This document shows positions 25,817-33,335 of a stretch of 64,000 nucleotides of DNA, one piece after another. The notes below the pieces were generated by a model that was given only the letters and a program-made list of their open reading frames with translations, did not search any database and was not told where the DNA came from. Positions within the stretch are counted from its first letter, which is position 1, and each line of letters begins with the position of its first letter. The position numbers and the translations under genes were made by a program. Source of the stretch: Bacteroidota bacterium (GTDB lineage Bacteria; Bacteroidota; Bacteroidia; Chitinophagales; Chitinophagaceae); assembly GCA_018268035.1 (NCBI GenBank), contig JAFDXI010000102.1, forward strand, positions 215,365-279,364, in the 5' to 3' direction.

Positions 25817-28207
25817 TTAATCAGCAATTTTCTTCCTGCCTTTTTTTCTTGAAGAGCCTTTTTGATTGTTGCCTGCTCCATAACCGTAACCATAACCGTA
25901 ACCATAACCATAGTTATAGCCATATTTGTAAGAAGTACCTGCTTTAATATCGTTGGCAATCAGATAAATGTTTTTAAAATTACTGCCTTCATCTGCCAGC
26001 AAATCATCCAGTAATTCCAATTGGTTTTTGAATGTATAACCCAATCGAACAACATAAAGGTTTACATCAGAATATTCAGCTAAAATCTGTGTGTCAGCAA
26101 CCAGGCCAATTGGAGGAGAGTCAATAATAATCGTATCAAAATTATTTTTTAACTCTTCAAACATAGCTTTAATTTTTCCACTCAGTAAAAGCTCTGCAGG
26201 GTTGGGAGGTATGACACCTGAACTCAGCAGGAAAACGTTTTCAAATGCCTTAATTGGTTTAATAACCTCCAACACACTGCTTTTATTTGAAACAATATAA
26301 TTTGTAAAACCATTATTATTATCAATTCCTAATGCTGAAGAAATTTTTGGCTTGCGCAAATCCATTTCCATCAACAAAACTTTTTTACCAGATAATGCAA
26401 ATACCTGTGCCAGGTTGGTGGCAATAAAAGATTTTCCTTCACCGCTCATACTGGAAGTAATCAAATATGTGGGGCAATCTTTTTGTGTGCCTAAAAACTG
26501 GAGGTTGGTTCTGAATGTCCTGAATTGTTCAGCAATGATGGATCGTTTTTCATTTGATACAATCATCATAGAATCTACTTTATTACTGTGGCTGATTTCT
26601 GCAATTGTAGAAACGTCAGTAACATTTTCAATATCTGAACGGGAAGAAACCCTTGTATTTAAAAAGAATTTAATAGTTATATAAATAGTAGGTATTAAAA
26701 TACCAAGTAAAAATCCAAGCGGGAAAAGAATCAATTTGCTGGGGAAATACGGTTTAAAGTCTGACTTAGGTACCTGTATCACACTTGCACTTGGAATGTT
26801 TGAAGCCTTAGTGATAGCTGTTTCTTCTTTTTTCTGTAACAGAAAAATGTATAATTGTTCTTTAATGTTTTGTTGCCTGGAAAGGTCTAAATATACACGT
26901 TCCTGTTCGGGCACTTTTCCTATAAGTGATTTTACAGTATTGTTTTGTGTTTGCAGATTTCCCAGGGAAACTGTTAATGCTTTTTGCTGGTTAACGAGGC
27001 TTTTAACAAGGTCTGATCTTAAATTCTTTATTTGCACGTCAAGGTTTTGGGCAATCGGGTTGTCTGATGTAGTACTTAAACTCATCCTGTCCCTTTGCAC
27101 CAAAGCGGTATTGTACCTCTGTAATAATTCAGAGAAAGTAGGATCGGTAGTTAAAAGTGCAGGCACAGGCCTGTCATTATTGTGTTCATCCTGGATATAT
27201 TGCAGCATCATTTCCACAACATTCAACTCTACCTGCACCTGGTTTTGCTTGTTGTAATATGAGGATGCATTGTCAATGATTTCTTTTGATTGAACCTGGA
27301 TGTTGGCAATATTGTTTTCTTCTTTGAAACTTTCAACATTTTTTTCTATATCAGCCAGATCTGTTGATACTAAGCCAATCCTGCTGTTAATAAATGCAAG
27401 TGTGCTGTCTGAAATTATATTTTTAGTATCAAGATTCCGCTTCAGGTATTCATCAATCAATTGTTTTAAGGTCTGTTCACCTTTTAATGGTACATTGGCA
27501 TTTAACTGAAGGGCAATTACTGTTGTTGTTTTATCCGGAATTTGAATAGTCAGGTCTTTTTGAATGGCTTCAATAGTGGCATCTACAGTAGATACAACAA
27601 AAGAATAATCAGTATTTGGGTCAATGGGTAAACTTCCTTTTTCAAATGAAAAAGTTCCAATGGAAGTTTTAATAGGAACATCATAATTAATGCTGAATGA
27701 AGTATCCAAATCTGAACTGGTGACATCAAAATCTGATTTCTTTCCTTTTTTTACATGGAAAGTCACAGGGTTGATAATGGAATCGCTTAATACCTGGAAA
27801 TTTACCTGATAAGGGAATTTCTGCCAAAGTTCTGTAGAAGTAAGCATGCCATCCTGGTAATAAATAACATACAACTTCAATTCCTTAACCACTTTTTCCA
27901 TCAGGTCGCGGGTTTGTAAAATGGCCAGTTCATTATTTACATTACTGGTTACATCAAACAGGCTGCTGAGATCGCCCAGAGAACTGGAGTTGCTAAACAG
28001 AGATGAATTGGCTCCCTGTTGGTCCTGTATTAAAACCTGGGCATTGATTGAATATCTTGGAGTAACGAGTTTAATAAATATAAAGGTTAATGCGAGAAAG
28101 CCAATAACACTGATAACAAACAACTTCCAATGATCCAAAAGCGCGCCTACTATTTGTTTCGGGTCAAATCCTTCTTCGGATTTCTTTTTCTTTTTACTCC
28201 TTATCAT
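25817..28207 (-). CDS. Wzc-like BY-kinase / polysaccharide co-polymerase with Tyr-Gly tail
   Basis: A 796-residue inner-membrane protein. It has a Wzz domain with a first helix near 28-50, a long periplasmic coiled-coil region (about 60-500) and a second helix (about 510-530). The cytosolic kinase domain (about 560-750) has Walker A SGEGKS with K592, the Walker A' motif MEMDLRKPK and Walker B IIIDSPP. The C-terminus carries nine tyrosines at every second position from 760 to 776 (alternating mostly with Gly), followed by a very basic tail. Autophosphorylation of such Tyr clusters controls chain length and export with Wza. The probable cognate phosphatase is the PHP protein at 10276-11016. The Wza gene lies 31 bases upstream. 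Confidence 0.93.
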   Translation of the reverse strand: MIRSKKKKKSEEGFDPKQIVGALLDHWKLFVISVIGFLALTFIFIKLVTPRYSINAQVLIQDQQGANSSLFSNSSSLGDLSSLFDVTSNVNNELAILQTRDLMEKVVKELKLYVIYYQDGMLTSTELWQKFPYQVNFQVLSDSIINPVTFHVKKGKKSDFDVTSSDLDTSFSINYDVPIKTSIGTFSFEKGSLPIDPNTDYSFVVSTVDATIEAIQKDLTIQIPDKTTTVIALQLNANVPLKGEQTLKQLIDEYLKRNLDTKNIISDSTLAFINSRIGLVSTDLADIEKNVESFKEENNIANIQVQSKEIIDNASSYYNKQNQVQVELNVVEMMLQYIQDEHNNDRPVPALLTTDPTFSELLQRYNTALVQRDRMSLSTTSDNPIAQNLDVQIKNLRSDLVKSLVNQQKALTVSLGNLQTQNNTVKSLIGKVPEQERVYLDLSRQQNIKEQLYIFLLQKKEETAITKASNIPSASVIQVPKSDFKPYFPSKLILFPLGFLLGILIPTIYITIKFFLNTRVSSRSDIENVTDVSTIAEISHSNKVDSMMIVSNEKRSIIAEQFRTFRTNLQFLGTQKDCPTYLITSSMSGEGKSFIATNLAQVFALSGKKVLLMEMDLRKPKISSALGIDNNNGFTNYIVSNKSSVLEVIKPIKAFENVFLLSSGVIPPNPAELLLSGKIKAMFEELKNNFDTIIIDSPPIGLVADTQILAEYSDVNLYVVRLGYTFKNQLELLDDLLADEGSNFKNIYLIANDIKAGTSYKYGYNYGYGYGYGYGYGAGNNQKGSSRKKGRKKIAD
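25878..25914. repeat. Short tandem repeat coding for the Tyr-Gly tail of the Wzc-like kinase
   Basis: A 12-base unit, CCATAACCGTAA, occurs twice in perfect tandem, followed by a degenerate third copy. On the minus strand it encodes Tyr-Gly-Tyr-Gly. Units are in frame, so slippage would change the number of tyrosines without shifting the frame. Confidence 0.7.
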
Positions 28208-28238
28208 TCAATATGATTTTGTAAGAAATTTTGATATT

Positions 28239-29033
28239 TTATCTCAATGTACGGGCTAAAACGATTGCCACTGTCAATGCAGATGCAATAATAGCGTATA
28301 GACGTGTTTTGTATGCGTCCAGTGTAGCAAGTTTTGCTTTATTGGGTTCAACATAAACCACATCGTTTTGTTTAATATAAAAATAGGGGGAACTAATTAT
28401 GTCTTTTGAATTGAGATTAAGCCTGATCAGTTTTTTTTCACCTAAAGTATCTCTCATCAATAATACATTTTCCCTTTTCCCATAAATTGTAAGGTCACCT
28501 GCTAACCCCAATGCATCAAATATGGTTATTCTTTCATTTGGTACAATGTAGGTGGCTGGGCGTGTAACTTCACCCAGTACTGTCACTTTATAATTAGCAA
28601 AGCGGACATCTACAGTAGGATTTTTGTAAAATTTTGAAATAATATTAGCAATAGTATCCCTTGCATCAAAAGTAGTAAGGCCGGCAAGGTGTACCATTCC
28701 GGCAAATGGTAATTCAATGTTTCCAAGTTTATCTACCCTGTAGCCTGTTATGGCAGGTTGGCTGGGCCCTAATCCGGAAGATCCATTTAATGCCGCAGTA
28801 GATGTGCCCGTTTTGTTTAATAAAGCATTGGCTTCAGGATCAATTGTTTGAATAGTGATGACCATTATATCATCTGGCTGGATAACTGGCTCTTTAAATT
28901 GTGGTGTTTTTACCAGCATTACCGAACTATCTGGAACATCCTTAAAATAAGGGATGTTTTTATAAGTATCGCAAGCCGAAAAAATAGTTATTATCAGAGC
29001 GAAGGAAATGAAAATCGAAAAAGGCTTATTCAT
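28239..29033 (-). CDS. Wza-like polysaccharide export lipoprotein
   Basis: A 264-residue protein with a lipoprotein signal (IFSAC lipobox, lipidated Cys near residue 21). A Poly_export domain (about 45-150, QPDDIMVITIQTIDPEANAL) is followed by an SLBB domain (about 160-235, VTVLGEVTRPATYIVP) and a C-terminal hydrophobic helix (about 243-260) that would form the outer-membrane part. It is the export channel that works with Wzc. Its ATG at 29033 makes it the first gene of the minus-strand block. Bacteroidota members are often shorter than E. coli Wza, as here. Confidence 0.92.
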   Translation of the reverse strand: MNKPFSIFISFALIITIFSACDTYKNIPYFKDVPDSSVMLVKTPQFKEPVIQPDDIMVITIQTIDPEANALLNKTGTSTAALNGSSGLGPSQPAITGYRVDKLGNIELPFAGMVHLAGLTTFDARDTIANIISKFYKNPTVDVRFANYKVTVLGEVTRPATYIVPNERITIFDALGLAGDLTIYGKRENVLLMRDTLGEKKLIRLNLNSKDIISSPYFYIKQNDVVYVEPNKAKLATLDAYKTRLYAIIASALTVAIVLARTLR

Positions 29034-29366
29034 AACGCTGGATGTATCTTACGATAATGATTAGTTTAAAATTTTGCAATGTTAGCACATCTTTTTCAAA
29101 ATTATGATTTACTAAAAAGTTTGATTTAGTCTCCGGTTGGATTTAGTCTTTGCTTTTTAAAATCTATTGAATACTCAATAATGATGGTCTTTTGATTATT
29201 GTTTGGTCTTTTAAATACAAACTTGATAATACGAATGCACCTTGGCTAAAGTTGCATTCTGCGTTTAAAAAAATAAAGATTCAAATGACTTTCTGTTTTA
29301 AAGCATGTTTTGATTTTATATTTGCCGGCTCAATAAACAACTATATAGCTAAATCATATTTATACA
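29034..29366. other. Divergent intergenic region of the polysaccharide locus
   Basis: About 330 AT-rich bases separate the Wza gene (minus) and a sulfotransferase gene (plus). The operon promoter and any UpxY-responsive leader should lie here. I see a plus-strand promoter match (listed separately) but no convincing minus-strand consensus; the best -7-like element for the minus strand has one mismatch and no correctly spaced -33 box. Confidence 0.5.
29292..29324 (+). promoter_or_regulatory. Probable promoter of the divergent sulfotransferase gene
   Basis: TCTG at 29292-29295 (one mismatch to TTTG), a 21-base spacer and a perfect -7 element TATATTTG at 29317-29324 lie 42 bases before the ATG at 29367. 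This fits the Bacteroidota promoter layout. Confidence 0.5.
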
Positions 29367-30155
29367 ATGGTTATCAGTAAAAGGTATAAATTTATTTTTA
29401 TTGAATTACCTCAAACGGCTACTACTGCAATTGCCAAAGAGCTTTGTCAGAATTTTGAAAGTGAATCTTTTCTTGGGAAACATTCCACTTATTATGAATA
29501 TTGTAAAGCAGCTACTGAAGAAGAAAAAAAATATACTACCGTAGGCAGCATTCGCAACCCTTTAGATCAGGCAGTAAGCATGTTTTTCAAATATAAAGAT
29601 GATAAGGGTTATCATGAAGCTTTTAGTAAAGGTTCAATAAAGAGAAAGGAATATGGTTCACTTCTCAGGAAGTTTTTATCAACAAGAAGAAATAAAGAAC
29701 GTTGGTTGTATATCAACCAAAATAACCCCACATTTGAATTGTATTTTTTGAAATATTATAATTTACCCTATAGCAACTGGAGCATCTTGCATCACAAGCA
29801 GTTTAATTATATCATTAGGTTTGAGCATTTGAATGATGACTACAAAAGAATCTTCAGAGAATTAGGTGTGCCAATTGAGCGCGATTTGCCACGCACAAAT
29901 GTCACTGCTCAAAAAAAGAAGGATTTCTGGAGTTATATTGAGAGTGATAAAGCAAAAAAGAAAGCAAAATTTGTCTTTGGCCCTTTTATGCGTTATTGGG
30001 GTTATGAATTTCCTGAGTCGTGGCAAAAAATAAAAGAGCCCTGGTATTCCAACGCTCTTTATTATTTTTTAAATTTTTTCAGGAAAATATATTGGATGTA
30101 TTTAATGCCTGCAAAAAAAGCAAGGTTACAAAAATCTTATTACGATGATAAGTAA
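29367..30155 (+). CDS. Divergent sulfotransferase-like protein (copy 5)
   Basis: A 262-residue protein. The 3'-phosphate motif GSIRNPLDQAVS (R63, S71) is well conserved for sulfotransferases. The N-terminal P-loop is unusual: IELPQTATTAIAKEL, with Q16 where the usual Lys/Arg of the K-T/S-G-T-T loop lies, and Ala replacing Gly. It therefore belongs to the sulfotransferase fold, but PAPS binding by the standard loop is uncertain. It is transcribed away from the main block, from its own likely promoter, and ends 17 bases before the convergent glycosidase gene. It may be an active divergent member or may have lost activity. Confidence 0.7.
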   Translation: MVISKRYKFIFIELPQTATTAIAKELCQNFESESFLGKHSTYYEYCKAATEEEKKYTTVGSIRNPLDQAVSMFFKYKDDKGYHEAFSKGSIKRKEYGSLLRKFLSTRRNKERWLYINQNNPTFELYFLKYYNLPYSNWSILHHKQFNYIIRFEHLNDDYKRIFRELGVPIERDLPRTNVTAQKKKDFWSYIESDKAKKKAKFVFGPFMRYWGYEFPESWQKIKEPWYSNALYYFLNFFRKIYWMYLMPAKKARLQKSYYDDK

Positions 30156-30172
30156 CCTGCCTTTATCTTCGA

Positions 30173-31567
30173 CTAATTATTTACAACATTCCAGTTTCCC
30201 ATAAAAAAGTTCGAACCGTTATTGCCAAAGTTTTTGTTATTCTTTTGTTTGCCAAAGCCATTGTTTTCATGTAGTAATTCATTGGTATTAACTCCATTTG
30301 TTTTTGAATAAACAATAGTTTGATTCAAGCCTACAAGTTTGATCTGAGATGCATTTTCTTCTACCCTGTAGCCATCTTTTATAACATTATATACTTTAAT
30401 AAAAGCATTATATGATGGTTTTGGGTTACCATTTACATCAAAGAAGCCCAACAATCCTTCTTTATTGGCAACATCAATGAGTTTAAAAAGATATATTTTG
30501 GCAATTTCATTTTTATAAGCAAAGTCTAATGCCTGAATAAGCAATGAACCAAATACAGGAGAATTTGTTACATCAAGCCTGCTGGAGCCTTGTTTCATAC
30601 TACCATAAAAATTAAATTCTGTTATGATGGAGTTTTTCAATGCAGGTAATTGAATTTTGTTGATTTCAAATTTATTGCTCTGATAAAAGTGAAAAGATAA
30701 ATTAACGTTGTCTCTGAAGTTTTGATCTTTTATTAAATTTAAATAACCCTGATGTTCTGCTGCACTCCCGTCTGCAAAATCTGCAGTAAAGCCGCAGCAA
30801 TATATTGGTCTCTTATAACTTTCAAGAACATTGGCTGTTGATCTTGCTATTATTGCAAAATCATCAGGTGTGCCCCAGAAGAATCTTTTGGAGTCTGGTT
30901 CATTGCCAATCTCAAAACTGATGTTATTAAGATCATTTTTTTCCTGCAGTGTATTTAAAAAATTAGTCAGATAATTTTGATAAGCATCAAAATTTACAGG
31001 GGGATATCTATTAGTAAAGTTTTGCTTTACATCAGCATCTTTAAAGTCACTGATACCAGAAGTTTTATATTGAATACCTGGTATATCTGGAAAATTTGAT
31101 AAACAAAGCAATAGATTGAAGTGATGGTCGTCAACCAGTTTGTCAACCAGCTTTGCTGCTAAACCGGGTTGTTGAGTGATATTTTTTGTAAATAGTTCAT
31201 AAATTCTCAGGTTATTAATACCATCATTTTGAATTTGGTTTAGTGCCTTTCGATAAGCCTGTTGATTGGTTTGAAAATCAGATAAGAATCCAATGTTAAA
31301 GCCAAATTCCACTTTGTGTAATCCGTTTTGTATTTTTTTATCAGTTGTAGTGACTTCCTTTTTTAAGTTTTCTTCACTGGAAACAGAAGCAGTATTAACA
31401 TTGCTATTGCTTTCAATTTTGGAAGCATTGGAAGCAATATTGTCGGGTTTTTTGTTTGGTGGCGATGAAGTATTATCCCCATTAAAATCAAGGAAGCCAT
31501 AAGTTATAATAGCGATAGATAATGCAGCGATTAAGATTAAAAGGGTGCTAGATTTAATTTTTTTCAT
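30173..31567 (-). CDS. Membrane-anchored clan GH-A glycoside hydrolase-like protein
   Basis: A 464-residue protein. An N-terminal hydrophobic helix (about residues 8-27) is followed by a low-complexity Ser/Asn-rich linker to about residue 75, then a TIM-barrel domain. ISFEIGNEPDSKRFFW has the clan GH-A Asn-Glu acid/base pair (N222, E223). IITEFNFYGS has E317 in the position of the nucleophile. The layout resembles GH39/GH79-like enzymes rather than a known well-defined family. It should face the periplasm or the cell surface. Given its place beside polysaccharide export genes it may trim, edit or release the polymer during export, as other synthesis-linked glycosidases do. The exact specificity is unknown. 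Confidence 0.72.
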   Translation of the reverse strand: MKKIKSSTLLILIAALSIAIITYGFLDFNGDNTSSPPNKKPDNIASNASKIESNSNVNTASVSSEENLKKEVTTTDKKIQNGLHKVEFGFNIGFLSDFQTNQQAYRKALNQIQNDGINNLRIYELFTKNITQQPGLAAKLVDKLVDDHHFNLLLCLSNFPDIPGIQYKTSGISDFKDADVKQNFTNRYPPVNFDAYQNYLTNFLNTLQEKNDLNNISFEIGNEPDSKRFFWGTPDDFAIIARSTANVLESYKRPIYCCGFTADFADGSAAEHQGYLNLIKDQNFRDNVNLSFHFYQSNKFEINKIQLPALKNSIITEFNFYGSMKQGSSRLDVTNSPVFGSLLIQALDFAYKNEIAKIYLFKLIDVANKEGLLGFFDVNGNPKPSYNAFIKVYNVIKDGYRVEENASQIKLVGLNQTIVYSKTNGVNTNELLHENNGFGKQKNNKNFGNNGSNFFMGNWNVVNN

Positions 31568-31951
31568 TCTGGAATTTTTTTTCGAATATGCAAATTACAA
31601 ACCTAATTTTCAAAAAAGAGCTAACTATCTGAAAATATTAGTCAATATATTAATTTGTTAACAATCGCATGGGATTTAGAAAAAAAAATTGATTGTGAAC
31701 CTTATTTTGAATTGAGTGTGCAATGATAAAAGAAAGGTCGGATAATAGGAATACATGTTTTAAAATGACTTTTATGGACGCTCAATTATTTTTTAGCTTC
31801 CTGGTCTTTTTATTATTTTGCGCCAAAATTTTTTAAAAATATTATATCCTCTAAAATATTTTGCGCCATAAAAGCATCTATTGAATTTAATTTTAGAGGT
31901 ATTTTTTTCACAACAAAATCTGTTTTCTGACAGGTAGCAAAAAATAAACAC
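31568..31951. promoter_or_regulatory. Intergenic region with an exact 12-bp direct repeat upstream of the epimerase gene
   Basis: TATTTTGCGCCA occurs at 31814-31825 and again at 31857-31868, 43 bases apart, upstream of the epimerase start at 31952. A close relative, TATTTTTGCGCC, occurs at 37644-37655 before the acyl carrier protein gene, where it includes a perfect -7 box. The motifs may be -7 promoter elements (each one base short of TAnnTTTG) or binding sites. The rest of this 384-base divergent gap shows nothing recognisable. Confidence 0.4.
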
Positions 31952-32947
31952 ATGAAAAAAGCTTTGGTATGTGGAGCCGGTGGTTTTATCGGTGGTCATC
32001 TTGTAAACCGTTTACAAAGTGAAGGATATTGGGTAAGAGGAGTAGATTTAAAAGAAAATGAATATGGCAATAACAATGCCGATGAATTTGTAATTGGTGA
32101 TTTACGTGATCCGAAATTAGTTGAAAAAGTTGTTACAAATGATCTTGATGAGATTTACCAATTAGCTGCTGATATGGGTGGTGCCGGATTTGTTTTTACT
32201 GGTGAGAATGATGCAGCCATCATGCACAATAGTGCTTTAATAAATTTGAATGTATTGGAGGAAGCAAAGAATAAAGGTGTAAAGAAAATATTTTATTCTT
32301 CATCTGCCTGCATGTATCCGGAGTATAACCAGCTTGATCCTGATAATCCAAAATGTTCTGAAGATTCTGCTTATCCGGCAGCTCCTGACAGTGAGTATGG
32401 CTGGGAAAAATTATTCAGTGAGAGATTATTTTTTACATACCACCGCAACCATGGAATTGAAGTACGTGTGGCACGCTTCCATAACATTTTCGGACCATTG
32501 GGTACATGGGATGGTGGCCGTGAAAAAGCGCCTGCTGCAGTATGCAGAAAAGTGGCTTCAGCAAAGGATGGTGGTGTAATTGAAATATGGGGTGATGGTA
32601 AACAAACGCGTTCATTCTTAATCGTGCATGAATGTATTGATGGTGTAAGGAAATTGATGGAAAGCGATTTCATTGGCCCGGTCAATATTGGTTCAGAAGA
32701 AATGATTTCCATCAATGATTTTGCAAAAATGGTTATTGATATTTCCGGTAAAAACCTTACAGTAAAAAATATCCCTGGGCCGACTGGTGTGAGGGGTAGA
32801 AATTCTGATAATGCCTTGATTAAAGAAAAACTGGGATGGGCGCCTACATTACCATTAAGAAAAGGTGTTGAAGAAACATATAAATGGATTTCAGATCAGT
32901 TGAAAAAAAAGCAAGAACTTGAATCACAAACTGCTTCAATTGCTTAA
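31952..32947 (+). CDS. GDP-mannose 3,5-epimerase
   Basis: A 331-residue extended SDR with the NAD motif GAGGFIGG (residues 8-15). It matches the plant GDP-mannose 3,5-epimerase closely at the active site: SSACMYP with C120, YGWEK with Y149 and K153, and GGREKAPAAVCRK with K192. The spacing C-29-Y-43-K equals that of the Arabidopsis enzyme (C145, Y174, K217). The enzyme converts GDP-D-mannose to GDP-L-galactose, with GDP-L-gulose as a side product. In the polysaccharide locus it probably supplies an L-hexose donor. It overlaps the cupin gene by 29 bases. Confidence 0.9.
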   Translation: MKKALVCGAGGFIGGHLVNRLQSEGYWVRGVDLKENEYGNNNADEFVIGDLRDPKLVEKVVTNDLDEIYQLAADMGGAGFVFTGENDAAIMHNSALINLNVLEEAKNKGVKKIFYSSSACMYPEYNQLDPDNPKCSEDSAYPAAPDSEYGWEKLFSERLFFTYHRNHGIEVRVARFHNIFGPLGTWDGGREKAPAAVCRKVASAKDGGVIEIWGDGKQTRSFLIVHECIDGVRKLMESDFIGPVNIGSEEMISINDFAKMVIDISGKNLTVKNIPGPTGVRGRNSDNALIKEKLGWAPTLPLRKGVEETYKWISDQLKKKQELESQTASIA

Positions 32948-33269
32948 TGATATTGAGCCTGTGTCTACTGCACATCAAACAGGTGAAAAATCTGTTTTCC
33001 TCACTCAGCAGGATACACATACAGCACTTACTCAATTTGCATTTGGTAAATTAATGCCGGGTGAAGAAGTGGAAACACACCTTCACCCAACGATGGAAGA
33101 ATATTTTTATTTTATAAGTGGTTTTGGTGTTTATATGATTGATGAAGGTTTATACAATATACAGCCTTCTTCTTTCGTTCATATCCCTGCCAATACATTG
33201 CATTCACTGAAAACAACCGGTAATGAGTCTTTGACATTTGTATATTTTGGGATTGCACTTAATAAATAA
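32919..33269 (+). CDS. Small cupin-domain protein
   Basis: A 116-residue single-domain cupin. The metal-binding cupin 1 motif is ETHLHPTMEEYFYFISGFG (two His and Glu), and cupin 2 is SSFVHIPANTLHSLKTTG. The only available starts are TTG codons; 32919 gives a 29-base overlap with the epimerase gene and implies coupling. Small cupins in sugar loci often act as epimerases, isomerases or sensors, but this one lacks features of RmlC or WbuC that would settle a role. A function linked to the GDP-L-hexose step is an inference from position. Confidence 0.75.
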   Translation: MNHKLLQLLNDIEPVSTAHQTGEKSVFLTQQDTHTALTQFAFGKLMPGEEVETHLHPTMEEYFYFISGFGVYMIDEGLYNIQPSSFVHIPANTLHSLKTTGNESLTFVYFGIALNK

Positions 33270-33335
33270 AAATTATGTTATTAAAATAGCTTGGTTGTAG
33301 TTTTCTACATTTACCTGATAATACACAACACCAGG

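Noticed and set aside
26736..27257. 173-codon plus-strand frame opposite the Wzc-like gene
   Set aside because: It lies wholly antisense to the coiled-coil region of Wzc and is Cys/Ser-rich in the way expected of a shadow frame.
29192..29380. 62-codon plus-strand frame before the divergent sulfotransferase
   Set aside because: It spans the probable promoter and overlaps the true start codon in another frame.
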